A stretch of DNA of 64,000 bases from Microbaculum sp051390635 (GCF_051390635.1 NZ_JBPODT010000001.1:682001-746000), one strand, 5' to 3'. Counted from the stretch's first letter, positions 45,137-53,997 are shown. Translations and numbers: made by a program. The notes: a model not told the origin generated them from the letters alone.

Positions 45137-46339
45137 ATGAATTACGCTTTGAAATCCACCACGCTCGCGGTGGTCGCGGCGACGTGTTTGATCGGCGCCG
45201 GCGCGGACACGTCCCAGGCGGCCGGAACCGTTTCCTCGGGGGAAATGGCGAGCTCTTCTTCTGCCGAAGAGGTGGCTCTGCCGGCAAATCCGCAAAGCAA
45301 GATGCCGCTGGCGAGCATGGAGGCGTTCGCGCCCGACGCGCAGGTCAGGAGCCCGCGCATCAGGGGCGCTTCCGGCGTTTCGTTGTCCTCGGAGAGCGCG
45401 GCGTCGCAGGGCATGGCGACCGAGGCCGCGGAGGCCTTCGGCAAGGCGCGGGCGCCCTACACGACCGTCCGCGTCGCCGTCAGGTCCCTCGGTACATCCA
45501 CGACGGCGCCGATGACCCCCGTCACCAGCTATCCGTTCCGGCCCGCCGGCAAGCTCTGGGCGCGTTGGGGCGACTCCTGGTTTGTATGCACCGCCTCGCT
45601 GGTCAAGCCGAGCGTGCTGATCACCGCGGCCCACTGCATCTTCGAGTACGGCAAGAAGGCCAACGGCTGGGCCGACGAGGTGCGGTTCATCCCGGCTAAC
45701 TACGACACTGGCTCCGGCCCCTACGGTACCTTCACCGCCCGCGATTTGCGCGTGCCGACGCCCTACTACAGGGGGCGGGACACCTGCACCCAGCGCGGCG
45801 TCGTCTGCAACAACGACCTGGCGACGGTCGTCCTGAACGCGAACGGATCCTCCCAGTACGCCGGCAATATGGTCGGCTGGTATGCCTATGGCTGGAACGG
45901 CTACTCCTACACGCGCTCCAAGATCCTGGGCTCCAAGACGGTCGCCCACATCACCCAGCTCGGCTACCCCCAGGCTTTCGACGGCGGCTACCAGATGCAG
46001 CGCACCGACGCGGTCGGCTGGTACCTGAAGGACGGCAACCTGAAGAACACGCAGATCGGCTCCGCCCAGACCGGCGGATCGAGCGGCGGCCCATGGCTGG
46101 TCAATCTCGGCGTGAAGGCCTCGATCGATACCTCGGAGGCGAGTTTCGGCCGTAAATCGGCCCAGGCGGTCGTCGGCGTCACCAGCTACGGCTGGATCGA
46201 CAAGAAGATCAACCGCCAGGGCGCATCCTACTTTGGACAGAACAAGCAGTTCTCCGGCAGGGACTATGGCGGCTACGGCGCGGGCAATATCGGCAAGATC
46301 ATGTACGATACCTGCCGGTCCCATTCCTGGGCCTGCTGA
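45137..46339 (+). CDS. Secreted trypsin-like serine peptidase (paralogue 1)
   Basis: A 400-residue exported protein with a long N-terminal region (residues about 30-110, probably a propeptide) and a chymotrypsin-fold catalytic domain. The triad is visible: His166 in LITAAHCIFEYG, Asp227 in VCNNDLATVVL, Ser316 in QTGGSSGGPWLVN. The fold resembles V8/glutamyl endopeptidase-type S1 peptidases. Disulfide candidates are Cys151 and Cys167 and a pair around TCTQRGVVC. It ends GGYGAGNIGKIMYDTCRSHS. GAGGG near ATG 45137 supports that start over ATG 45125. A paralogue lies at 47270. Confidence 0.9.
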   Translation: MNYALKSTTLAVVAATCLIGAGADTSQAAGTVSSGEMASSSSAEEVALPANPQSKMPLASMEAFAPDAQVRSPRIRGASGVSLSSESAASQGMATEAAEAFGKARAPYTTVRVAVRSLGTSTTAPMTPVTSYPFRPAGKLWARWGDSWFVCTASLVKPSVLITAAHCIFEYGKKANGWADEVRFIPANYDTGSGPYGTFTARDLRVPTPYYRGRDTCTQRGVVCNNDLATVVLNANGSSQYAGNMVGWYAYGWNGYSYTRSKILGSKTVAHITQLGYPQAFDGGYQMQRTDAVGWYLKDGNLKNTQIGSAQTGGSSGGPWLVNLGVKASIDTSEASFGRKSAQAVVGVTSYGWIDKKINRQGASYFGQNKQFSGRDYGGYGAGNIGKIMYDTCRSHSWAC

Positions 46340-46429
46340 CCCGCATCACACGTGGCGCGGCCCGACGGTCGCGCCCCGACCAGACAGTATGAACCGTGGC
46401 GCGGCCGGAAGGTCGCGCCACATCCACAT

Positions 46430-46924
46430 TCAATGGGCGTCGATCAGGTCCCCTGCCAGGAAGCAGTAGAAGGCATCGACATCACCGGTGGAGTCGACGA
46501 AGGCGTTCACCGTGGCGCCACCGTCGACAAACGTGTCGGTATCGGCGCGAAAGGCGAAATACTGCGTGTTGCCCTGTATGCCCACGCGGTTGGACGCGAG
46601 ATCCACGACCTCTTCGCCGCCGTCGATCATCTGGCGGCGCACGCCGATATGCGAAACCTGCCCCGGCGTCGTCACCTGAGCGGCGCAGGACAGTGCGAAC
46701 ACCTTGAGGCGGCGGTTGTCCGGCACGCGATACATCTGCCGCTGGCACGGCGTTCCCTCGCAGGACATGTAGAAGAAGCTGGAATGCGGCGTCCCACCGG
46801 GATCGGCCGTCGCAGCGGCCGCCGCCGGCGCATTGCCCGCGACCGTGAAACAGCCAGTCGCGATCAGAACAAGGGCCAGTCCCGCCCCCTTGTTAGCGGC
46901 TCGGCCGGACACACGCGCAGACAC
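46430..46924 (-). CDS. Secreted protein of unknown function between the two proteases
   Basis: A 164-residue protein read from GTG 46924, preceded by AAGGAGAG. A signal peptide ends near AAAAATA. The mature part has cysteines in FFYMSCEGTPCQRQMY, FALSCAAQ and FYCFLAG, and a beta-rich core (TQYFAFRADTDTFVDGGATV). It lies antisense-oriented between two paralogous protease genes. That could make it an inhibitor or partner, but this is only suggested by position. No family was recognised. Confidence 0.7.
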   Translation of the reverse strand: MSARVSGRAANKGAGLALVLIATGCFTVAGNAPAAAAATADPGGTPHSSFFYMSCEGTPCQRQMYRVPDNRRLKVFALSCAAQVTTPGQVSHIGVRRQMIDGGEEVVDLASNRVGIQGNTQYFAFRADTDTFVDGGATVNAFVDSTGDVDAFYCFLAGDLIDAH

Positions 46925-47269
46925 GGCTACTCTCCTTCACGCAAACACGAAAAGCCGCATCTATTTCGCAGCCGCATATCACGCGTGTTTCGCGATCGTT
47001 TCAATTGTTTCGCCGTCTCCACGCCTCGGGAAGCGGAGCTCTCCGGCCGACTCAATCGCAGTCGATTTAATGTTTACACGCCAATTTTAACGCCGATTAA
47101 CGGCGTTTTCGATCAGGCTTCCATGTTTTCACGCCAAAACGGCACGAAAAACGAACTGTTAATCATTGCCACCAAAACATGCCCCAAAGCCCGGTATTCG
47201 GCGGTCCGGTCGCTGAAAACCGACCCCGCACCCATGCACGCGCATGCAATCCACCCGAAAGGGGCTGAA
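46925..47269. other. AT-richer divergent spacer with a small hairpin
   Basis: No coding frame is credible here. It must hold the promoters of the minus-strand secreted protein and of the second protease. A 7-bp hairpin AACGCCG-ATTAA-CGGCGTT at 47089-47107 is followed by TTCG on one side and AAAATT on the other. Base composition is markedly more AT-rich than the coding DNA around it. Confidence 0.5.
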
Positions 47270-48526
47270 ATGATCAGATATCTCCGGCCGGCTTCGCTGG
47301 CATCCACAGTCGTCGCCGCCGCCTGTCTGGCCGGCGCGGTGTCCGCGTCGGCGCAGTCGGCTGGCGTCATCTCCCATCCGCTCGAGTCGACGGACGCCCG
47401 CGAAGGGTTCAGCGAGGCCGATCTGATGGGGCCTTTCAGGACACGCACGCCCGTCGTCGACCAGCGCGTCCTGGACTTGCTCAAACCGGCGGGCGCTGCG
47501 AGTGGCGCGCCGGCCGTTTCCGGCCCGAACGGAGGCGCCGAATCCCTCGACGTCGCGCCGATGGCCTACGGGACCGCGGGAATTCCCTACACGACCGTAC
47601 GCGCCGCCGTCACCCGGCCGGGCTACGCCCGCAACAAGAAGATGGTCCCGATCACGAGCCGGCCCTACAGCACCACCGGCAAGCTCTACATGAAGTTTGG
47701 CGGCTCGACCTTTGTCTGCACCGCCTCGTTGCTGCGAAAGGGCATCCTGGTGACCGCCGCCCATTGCATCAGCGAATTCGGCAACGGACCGGCCGGTTTC
47801 GCCGATGCGGCGGTCTGGTACCCGGCCATGGTCAGTGGCGGCAAGCGGGGCCGGCCGTTCGGCCGCTTCCGCGCCGTCAACATCTTCGTGCCCGAGCCCT
47901 ACTATGACGGCAGCGATACCTGCGACCCTCTTTACCCGGGCATCGTCTGCAACAACGACGTCGCCACGATCGCGCTCCGGAAGGAGAAGGTCCGATTCCG
48001 GAACTTCCGCGGCAAGAAGAAGGTGGTGACGAAATATCCAGGACAGCTGGTCGGCACCTATCGGTTCGGCGTCAACGGATATTCCTACACCACGTTGCCG
48101 GCGGAATTCGGCAGCGCCTCCGCCGCGCAGATCACGCAGCTCGGCTATCCCGTCGCCCTGGACAAGGGCCTGCAGATGCAGCGCACCGATTCGATCGGCT
48201 TCCGCGTAGTCGACGGCGATCTGATCAACACGCTGATCGGGTCGGCCCAGACCGGCGGCTCCAGCGGCGGCCCGTGGCTCGTCAACTTCGGCACGCGGCC
48301 GGCTGTCGACGCCACCGACGCCTCGCTGGGCTTCGCAAGCACACCGAATGTCGTCGTGGGCGTGACCAGCTATGGCGTCGAAACCCCGACGAACGTCAAC
48401 TATCAGGGCGCGTCGTTCTTCGGACAGAACGTGGAGTATCCCGACGCCGACTATGGCGGCTGGGGCCCAGGCAACATCGGCGCTCTGATGATGGCGACCT
48501 GCACCCAGAACGCGGCCTCCTGCTGA
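47270..48526 (+). CDS. Secreted trypsin-like serine peptidase (paralogue 2)
   Basis: A 418-residue paralogue of the protease at 45137. Signal peptide ends near AVSASAQS. Propeptide-like region to about residue 105, then the catalytic domain beginning IPYTTVRAAV. Triad: His165 in LVTAAHCISEFG, Asp230 in VCNNDVATIAL, Ser332 in QTGGSSGGPWLVN. Shared blocks outside the triad include LQMQRTDSIGF, ITQLGYP, YQGASFFGQN and YGGWGPGNIGALM. ATG 47270 has AAGGGG upstream; the open frame reaching back to 46352 is not coding. A strong terminator follows. Confidence 0.9.
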   Translation: MIRYLRPASLASTVVAAACLAGAVSASAQSAGVISHPLESTDAREGFSEADLMGPFRTRTPVVDQRVLDLLKPAGAASGAPAVSGPNGGAESLDVAPMAYGTAGIPYTTVRAAVTRPGYARNKKMVPITSRPYSTTGKLYMKFGGSTFVCTASLLRKGILVTAAHCISEFGNGPAGFADAAVWYPAMVSGGKRGRPFGRFRAVNIFVPEPYYDGSDTCDPLYPGIVCNNDVATIALRKEKVRFRNFRGKKKVVTKYPGQLVGTYRFGVNGYSYTTLPAEFGSASAAQITQLGYPVALDKGLQMQRTDSIGFRVVDGDLINTLIGSAQTGGSSGGPWLVNFGTRPAVDATDASLGFASTPNVVVGVTSYGVETPTNVNYQGASFFGQNVEYPDADYGGWGPGNIGALMMATCTQNAASC

Positions 48527-48553
48527 CGTTCAGCAACCCGGCCTGAACAGCGA

Positions 48554-48589
48554 AGACCCGGCACGCCGCGTGCCGGGTCTTTTTCTTTG
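48554..48589 (+). terminator. Rho-independent terminator of protease 2
   Basis: GACCCGGCACG and CGTGCCGGGTC form a perfect 11-bp stem with a three-base loop, followed by TTTTTTCTTT. Confidence 0.92.
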
Positions 48590-48809
48590 CGTGCTTCATT
48601 GCGTCGGGGTTCTTTGCGCCCTGGCGGCGGCGGGAGGTATCCGGCCGGCGTGGAGGCGATCGAGCAGGAAACCTTTCGTTAACGATACTGGCGAAACAAA
48701 GGAAACACTCGCTGCAATACGGATGAAATCCGGAAGCGTCATAAGGGCATGACAACGGACCGGCGATAGGGTTTGCCGGCTGCCAGGGACAGACATCCGG
48801 ATTACGAAA

Positions 48810-49238
48810 ATGGTTCTCCCCCGAACGCTCACAGTCTTCCCGATAAGCCGCGCCGATCTTCGTGGCGCCGTCCTGTCGCTGGCGCTCGCTCTGGTAATCG
48901 TGCCGCTGCCCGGTGTCGGCCGCGACACCGCGAAGGCAGCGAAGGTCGAAACCCCGGTCTGCCGCGTCCACCTGGAGAAGGTCGACGCGACGCTCAGCCG
49001 CGCGCAACAACAATTCGAAGTCGCCCTCGACACAGGCCTTGAGGCCGAATGCGCGGCGATGCACGGACAGGTTCGCGCGTTGCTGGAAGTCCGCAACATC
49101 TATCGGCGCTGCGTCGACGGCCCGGAGCGCCACGAGACGGTGGCCGAACTGGACACTTCGATCGAACAGACCGCCAACCGCATCGACGCCCGCTGCGCAC
49201 CGCGCAGCGCCGAAGCGGGAGCTGCGCGAATCAACTGA
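48810..49238 (+). CDS. Secreted four-cysteine protein (tandem paralogue A)
   Basis: A 142-residue protein with a signal-anchor-like hydrophobic stretch (AVLSLALALVIVPLPGVG). The mature part has exactly four cysteines spaced C-x29-C-x19-C-x27-C: CRVHLEKVDATLS..., ECAAMHGQVRALLEVRNIYR, RCVDGPERHE and DARC. The same spacing is found in the next gene, so the two form a tandem pair. The segments look helical. Function unknown. The start is uncertain because no strong ribosome-binding site precedes ATG 48810. Confidence 0.7.
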   Translation: MVLPRTLTVFPISRADLRGAVLSLALALVIVPLPGVGRDTAKAAKVETPVCRVHLEKVDATLSRAQQQFEVALDTGLEAECAAMHGQVRALLEVRNIYRRCVDGPERHETVAELDTSIEQTANRIDARCAPRSAEAGAARIN

Positions 49239-49326
49239 ATACGGCATGAAGCGCGCCGGGAGGACGGCGCGCGACCTCGCCGAGACGGAACCATCGTGGG
49301 ACATCGAGAGTTCGACGGAAGACATC

Positions 49327-49722
49327 ATGAAACGCCTGCCCCGCCCTTTTCTGATTGCCGCCGCCGTGCTGACGCTCGTTCTGGGCGCGGCCGGAACCGC
49401 CGTGATGGTGACCCCGATGCCGACCGACGCGGCGGCCGGTCCCGCCGAAGCCGGCATCGACATTGATTCCGCCGAATGCCCGACCCGTGTTGCCGAGGCG
49501 GCGCGCGGCTTCTCGGCGACCCTGTCCAGCCTGTCGGGCGCCGCCCAGGCCGGCCGCGCAGAACGCTGTGATGCCTATCGCGCCCACGTCGCCGCCCTGA
49601 GCAGCGCACGCGACGTCTACGCGACCTGCCTCAGCGGTTTCGCCCGCGACGATCAGGTTTCCCAGATCGAGCTCGCTACGCGCGACTGGCACTCCGCCAT
49701 CGCCGTAACCTGCGCCGACTGA
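49327..49722 (+). CDS. Secreted four-cysteine protein (tandem paralogue B)
   Basis: A 131-residue protein starting at ATG 49327. Signal peptide (MKRLPRPFLIAAAVLTLVLG, cleavage near the following Ala/Thr stretch). The mature chain again has four cysteines with spacing C-x29-C-x19-C-x27-C: ECPTRVAEAA, RCDAYRAHVAALSSARDVYA, TCLSGFARDD and VTCAD. Shared residues with paralogue A beyond the cysteines include the Val-x-Ala-Leu and Arg-x-x-Tyr positions before the third cysteine. Function unknown; probably two disulfides in the periplasm. Confidence 0.72.
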   Translation: MKRLPRPFLIAAAVLTLVLGAAGTAVMVTPMPTDAAAGPAEAGIDIDSAECPTRVAEAARGFSATLSSLSGAAQAGRAERCDAYRAHVAALSSARDVYATCLSGFARDDQVSQIELATRDWHSAIAVTCAD

Positions 49723-49771
49723 GCCGGCCCGGGAAACGAAGTTGGTTGCGGCCGGGATCACGGAGGCCAGC

Positions 49772-49993
49772 GTGTTCACCATCGCTCTCGAAATTCTGGC
49801 CGCCTACGGGCTGAAGCTCGCGCTCTGGTTCGGCTGGCCCGGCCTGATGGCCGGCGGCCTGCTCGGAACCGCCCTGTTTCCCGGCTGGCGGATCTCCGCG
49901 GCGGTTGGCGGTGCCCTGGTGGGCGCGACCGCCTGGGCGGCCTGCTGGCTCGCCGTGGCGCTTGGTCTGCGGATGATGGGCGTCGGCGGCTGA
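49772..49993 (+). CDS. Small membrane protein
   Basis: A 73-residue protein read from GTG 49772 with GGAGG five bases upstream. Two or three hydrophobic segments fill it (GLKLALWFGWPGLMAGGLLG, ISAAVGGALVGATAWAACWL). The start at TTG 49742 suggested by a longer frame has no ribosome-binding site. Family not recognised. Confidence 0.6.
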   Translation: MFTIALEILAAYGLKLALWFGWPGLMAGGLLGTALFPGWRISAAVGGALVGATAWAACWLAVALGLRMMGVGG

Positions 49994-50147
49994 GTGGCCG
50001 GCACGCGCCCCCGGCGGTGCCTGCCGCGCGGGTCGTAGTCCCCCTGTCAAGGATTGCCGGCAGCCCCGATCGTGCCCGCGGCCATGTTTCCGCCGCCTTT
50101 TTCCGGCTTTTCCCGCCTCAGGGGGGATCATGTCGGAGTAAGGCACG

Positions 50148-50534
50148 ATGCCCTTCCCTCTATCCCGCGCCGCCGCGTTCGTGCTGGCGCTGATGTCCGC
50201 CCTCCCGGCCGCCGCCGAACGCGCCGAGGCTGCAGAGTGCGGTCGCGCGTCCTGGTACGCCCTGACCGGTCGGACCGCCTCGGGCATGCGCGCCGACCCG
50301 ACCGGCTTCTACGCCGCGCACCGCACGTTGCCGTTCGGCACCCGCATCCGCGTGGAGAACTTGCACAACGGCCGTGTCGTCGAGGTCCGGGTCAACGACC
50401 GCGGCCCGTTCGTGCGCGGCCGCATCGTCGACGTCACCAAGGCCGCCGCCGCGAAGCTCGGCTTCATCTCAGCCGGCACCGCGCCCGTGCGCGTCACCGT
50501 GGTCGGCCGCGAAACCGCCGCCAAGAGCTGCTGA
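50148..50534 (+). CDS. RlpA-like double-psi beta-barrel protein
   Basis: A 128-residue exported protein with signal peptide ending near AERAEA. The RlpA/3D-type fold is clear: CGRASWYALTGRTASGMRAD, YAAHRTLPFGTRIRVENLHN, and the active-site-like VRVNDRGPFVRGRIVDVTKA AAAKLGF. RlpA proteins cleave denuded peptidoglycan glycans or bind them. There is no SPOR domain and no lipobox, so it is the short secreted form. It lies next to the small membrane protein gene. Confidence 0.9.
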   Translation: MPFPLSRAAAFVLALMSALPAAAERAEAAECGRASWYALTGRTASGMRADPTGFYAAHRTLPFGTRIRVENLHNGRVVEVRVNDRGPFVRGRIVDVTKAAAAKLGFISAGTAPVRVTVVGRETAAKSC

Positions 50535-50565
50535 GGCACCCCCCCTCAGGCGAAACCCTGGACGC

Positions 50566-51225
50566 TCAGGCAATGCCTTGGGCGTTCTCGCCGACGAAGG
50601 GATTGGTACGGCGTTCCTCGCCGATCGAGCCGCCCGGCCCGTGCCCGCACAGGAAGTTGACGTCGTCGCCGAGCGGGAACAGCTTTTCCCTGATCGATTT
50701 GGCGAGCGCGTCGAAATCGCCGCCGAACAGATCGGTACGGCCGATCGAGCCGCGGAAAAGCACGTCGCCGACGATGGCGAACCTGGCCTGCTTGTTGACG
50801 AACACCACCGAGCCGGGGCTGTGCCCGGGGCAATGCAGCACCTCGAAGGCGTGCCCGGCGATCTCGACGCTGTCGCCTTCGTTCAGCCAGCGATCCGGCG
50901 TGACGTTGCGCGCGCCCGCGATGCCGTAGACCGCCCCCTGTTTCTCGAGGTTGTCGAGAAGCGGCTTGTCGGCCTCGTGCGGCCCGACGATCTCGACCCC
51001 CAGCCCCTCGCGCAGCTGATCGGCGCCGGCGGCATGGTCGATATGGCCGTGGGTGAGCAGGATGGTGTCGATCGTCAGGCCGAGTTCATCGATCGCCGCG
51101 CCGATCTGGTCGAGATCGCCGCCCGGGTCGATCACCACGCCATGCTTCGTCTCCTCGTCGAACACGATCGTGCAGTTCTGCTGGAACGGCGTGACCGGGA
51201 TGATGGCGGCGCGCAGCGTGGACAT
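50566..51225 (-). CDS. Metallo-beta-lactamase-fold hydrolase (glyoxalase II-like, YcbL type)
   Basis: A 219-residue cytosolic hydrolase. The metal-binding motif is LLTHGHIDHAAG, with further ligands in VLHCPGHSPGSVVF, AIVGDVLFRGSIGRTDL and LCGHGPGGSIGEERRTNPFV. This order and the short length match the YcbL/type II glyoxalase-like group, which hydrolyses S-lactoylglutathione-type thioesters. AAGGA precedes ATG 51225. The frame to 51756 is not coding upstream. Divergent from the cupin gene. Confidence 0.92.
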   Translation of the reverse strand: MSTLRAAIIPVTPFQQNCTIVFDEETKHGVVIDPGGDLDQIGAAIDELGLTIDTILLTHGHIDHAAGADQLREGLGVEIVGPHEADKPLLDNLEKQGAVYGIAGARNVTPDRWLNEGDSVEIAGHAFEVLHCPGHSPGSVVFVNKQARFAIVGDVLFRGSIGRTDLFGGDFDALAKSIREKLFPLGDDVNFLCGHGPGGSIGEERRTNPFVGENAQGIA

Positions 51226-51339
51226 GAACGTCGTTTCCTTGATTACCGGGGATTGCCGGAACGGTCGCAATCCCTGACTAACCGATGTAGAGGAGGGGCG
51301 GAAGACCCGGCCCCTGCCGATCCTCTCGAGGAGACCGCC

Positions 51340-51693
51340 ATGTCGTCCACCTTCCTGTCCTTCGACCTCTCGTCCCTCCAGCCCGAACATGACGCGCCGG
51401 CGCCCGGGAAGATCATCGCGGGAGACCCACGCTTCACTACATGGAACCTGGAAGAGGCCGAGGACGGTACGCTGTTCGCCGGCGTCTGGGAGTCTACGCC
51501 GGGCAAGTGGCGGATCGCCTATGACGAGTGGGAATACTGCACGATCATCTCGGGCGTGTCGGTCATTACCGGGGACGACGGCACCGCAACGACCGTGAAG
51601 GCGGGCGACAGTTTTATACTTCGACCCGGATTCAACGGTAGTTGGGAAGTGATCGAGACAACGCGTAAGCAATATGTGATCAAACTGCCGTAA
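51340..51693 (+). CDS. Cupin domain protein (Cupin_3/EutQ-like)
   Basis: A 117-residue single-domain cupin. Seen are FAGVWESTPGKWRIAYDEWE, YCTIISGVSVITGDDGTATT, VKAGDSFILRPGFNGSWEV and the last strand RKQYVIKL. This is the DUF861 pattern. The metal ligands of classical cupins are only partly present, as is usual for this subgroup. Function unknown. GAGGAG precedes ATG 51340. Confidence 0.87.
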   Translation: MSSTFLSFDLSSLQPEHDAPAPGKIIAGDPRFTTWNLEEAEDGTLFAGVWESTPGKWRIAYDEWEYCTIISGVSVITGDDGTATTVKAGDSFILRPGFNGSWEVIETTRKQYVIKLP

Positions 51694-51932
51694 TTCTAGG
51701 CAGAACTGATTTTTAGCCCCCCTCACCCAAATTATGACGCGAATTTTGCTTGCCAATGCGTTATGCTTGCGTCATCACGATTGGCGAGGCGGCTGATCGG
51801 ACTGCCGGAATGGACGTAAGTCGCGCCTGAGATGTCGCGTGGAATGCCTATCCCGAAGATATCTGCTCGCCTGCCTCGGCAACGACCGGCCGTCGCGTTG
51901 ATGGTCGGAATTCCTCGGGAAGGGAGACCTCC

Positions 51933-52148
51933 ATGCGCCAGACGGGCACGGTAAAATTTTTCAATCAGTCCAAGGGCTACGGATTTATTACACCTGACGA
52001 CGGTGGCAAGGACGTATTCGTCCATATCTCCGACGTCGAACGGTCCGGCATTCCGCCGATCGACCAGGGGTCGCGCGTGACCTTCGAGACCGAGCCCGAC
52101 AAGCGGGGCAAGGGTCCGAAGGCGATCAACCTGCAGATCGCCAGCTGA
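51933..52148 (+). CDS. Cold-shock domain protein (CspA family)
   Basis: A 71-residue single-strand RNA/DNA-binding OB-fold protein. RNP1 KGYGFITPD and RNP2 VFVHISDVE are both present, and the start TGTVKFFNQSKGYGF is typical. The gene has a long upstream untranslated region (51694-51932), in which cold-shock genes often carry thermo-responsive structure. AGGGAG precedes the ATG. Confidence 0.96.
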   Translation: MRQTGTVKFFNQSKGYGFITPDDGGKDVFVHISDVERSGIPPIDQGSRVTFETEPDKRGKGPKAINLQIAS

Positions 52149-52232
52149 CCGATCCGCAATTCCGCTGCCGGTCCTGACGGTCCGGCGGCCTACCGGTTTC
52201 GACCAGATCCTGTTAGTCTTGGTGACGATGGG

Positions 52233-52580
52233 ATAGCGAGCCGACACATCCGGCGCTTCGGCGCCATCCTGACCGTCGCGGCGGTTGTCGCGGCCGCAGG
52301 TCAGGGTCGTGCCGAAGAGCCCACCACATCCGGTGTCGCAGCATCCGGCGCCCCCTCGGGCGCGCCTATCGGATCGAAAGCCCCGGATACCGCGCTTCGC
52401 CCCGCGATAAACTGCACCTGCCGCCTCGCCGGACAGGATTTCCACCTGGGCGACACCGCCTGCATCCGCGGCAAGATCGCGACCTGCGCGACCTTCCTCA
52501 ACAACACCTCCTGGACCTTCTCGAACACGCCGTGTCCGGTCGCCACATTCACCCCGGCCCGGAATCCTTGGCGCGGCTGA
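52233..52580 (+). CDS. Small secreted Cys-rich protein without a canonical start codon
   Basis: The frame reads ASRHIRRFGAILTVAAVVAA then AGQGRAEE (a signal peptide). After a Ser/Ala/Pro linker comes a cysteine-rich domain: INCTCRLAGQDFHLGDTACI, RGKIATCATFLNNTSWTF and NTPCPVATF, ending WRG and TGA at 52580. I know this pattern from small secreted proteins of Hyphomicrobiales. No ATG, GTG or TTG lies in frame before the signal peptide; the residue before ASRHIRR is coded by ATA at 52233. Either ATA is used, or the start codon has been lost and the gene is dying. Confidence 0.55.
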   Translation: MASRHIRRFGAILTVAAVVAAAGQGRAEEPTTSGVAASGAPSGAPIGSKAPDTALRPAINCTCRLAGQDFHLGDTACIRGKIATCATFLNNTSWTFSNTPCPVATFTPARNPWRG

Positions 52581-52589
52581 GACAGCGCG

Positions 52590-53813
52590 TCAGGTCCGGA
52601 ACGGCGTGTCCACCTCGACGAAGCTGTCCGGGCAGAGGCCGTTGAAGTCGGTTCGCAGCGACAGCGAGTAGGCGCCGATATGGCCGACCTCGATCCAGTC
52701 GCCGGTCGCCACCGTTTCCGGCAGCCAGAACGGCCGCGACAGGATGTCGACGGAATCGCAGGTCGCCCCCATGATCCGGAACGGGATCACCCGCTTCGGA
52801 TCGCCCTTCGGCCGCAACCGCCCCGGCTCCGGGATCAGATGCACCGGTAGCGTCAGTTTGCCGGTCCAGGCATCCGACAAGCTCGCCCATATGCCGTCGT
52901 TGATATAGAGCCGCTGCCCCTTGCGCAGCAGCACCCGCACGATCACCGAAAGCGATCTGGCGACGATGGCGCGGCCGGGTTCGGCAACCAGCGGCACGTC
53001 GGCGAAGCCGGTGCTCTCGACGGCGCGCAGGATTCGGGGGATCAGTTCGCTCGGCGTGGGCGTCGGCGGCCGCTTGCGGCGCCGGTCGACGCCGTAGCGC
53101 GCGGGATAGCCGCCGCCGATATCGAGCGCCGCGATCGGCACCCCCGCACGGGCACGCACCCACTGGGCAGTTCTCAGCGCCGTGGCATAGGCATCGGTGC
53201 CCTCAACCTGACTGCCGACATGGAAGCACAGGCCCGCCTGCGCGCCGAGCCGGTGGACGCGCTGCAGCAGTTCCACCGCGTGGCCCGGCGCCGCGCCGAA
53301 CTTGCGCGACAGCTCGTAGACGGCGTGCGTGCGCGTGGCCAGCCGCACGAACAGCATGAGGTCCGGCGTATCGACGCCGGCGGCGCGCGCCTCGCGCAGG
53401 ATCTTGGCCGCCTCGTTCTCGTGGTCGATGGCGAAGTGGCGAATGCCATAGGTGGTCAGCGCCTCCCGGATCGCCGTCGCCGCCTTGACCGGATGCATGT
53501 AGAACAGCGCCGCCTGCGGGGCGGCCGCGCGCGCCATGCGGAACTCCGCCGGCGAGGCGACGTCGAAGGCGTCGACGCCGCTGCGCGCCAGCGTGTCGAG
53601 CACGAGCGGGTGCGGATTGGTCTTCACCGCGTAGGCCGTTTGCCCGGGAAACGCCTGGAGGAAGGCGCGCGCATCCGCCTCCAGCTGCGTCGGGCGGAAG
53701 CAGTAGACCGGCGTATCGGGCCGCAGCGCCAGCGTCGCGGCGCGCGCGTTCGGAAAGCGCTGCAAACCGGCGCGGACGGTTTCGCGGATCTGGATCGGGA
53801 TTGGGTCGGCCAT
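52590..53813 (-). CDS. Type III (alanine racemase-fold) PLP decarboxylase, ornithine/diaminopimelate decarboxylase-like
   Basis: A 407-residue enzyme. The PLP Lys is in QTAYAVKTNPHPLVLDTLAR. Further motifs are FDVASPAEFRMARA, FHVGSQVEGTDAY, ALDIGGGYPARYG, VAEPGRAIVARS and the cross-subunit IMGATCDSVDIL, whose Cys is typical of ornithine/lysine decarboxylases. The C-terminal IGAYSLSLRTDFNGLCPDSF also fits that group. Polyamine formation from ornithine is the best guess. ATG 53813 is chosen; a GTG six bases earlier is an alternative. The gene is convergent with the small secreted Cys-rich gene. Confidence 0.9.
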   Translation of the reverse strand: MADPIPIQIRETVRAGLQRFPNARAATLALRPDTPVYCFRPTQLEADARAFLQAFPGQTAYAVKTNPHPLVLDTLARSGVDAFDVASPAEFRMARAAAPQAALFYMHPVKAATAIREALTTYGIRHFAIDHENEAAKILREARAAGVDTPDLMLFVRLATRTHAVYELSRKFGAAPGHAVELLQRVHRLGAQAGLCFHVGSQVEGTDAYATALRTAQWVRARAGVPIAALDIGGGYPARYGVDRRRKRPPTPTPSELIPRILRAVESTGFADVPLVAEPGRAIVARSLSVIVRVLLRKGQRLYINDGIWASLSDAWTGKLTLPVHLIPEPGRLRPKGDPKRVIPFRIMGATCDSVDILSRPFWLPETVATGDWIEVGHIGAYSLSLRTDFNGLCPDSFVEVDTPFRT

Positions 53814-53997
53814 GGTCACGAGTCCGGCTCCTCCAGGTTTCCCCAAGGTAGCCGGGACCTCATGTCCCCGCGTTCGCTACCCGTAAGGGGGCCGGCAAAG
53901 ACAGCGAGCGGAACCGCCGACGCTCGTGACGCACGATCCTACCATCGGCGCCGCCGCGATTGAACCCGCCGCCGCAGCCGCCGCCTCAGCCGCCGCC

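Noticed and set aside
46352..47269. N-terminal extension that would make protease 2 a 724-residue protein
   Set aside because: It runs through the opposite-strand secreted gene and an AT-rich spacer; a ribosome-binding site, ATG and signal peptide at 47270 mark the real start.
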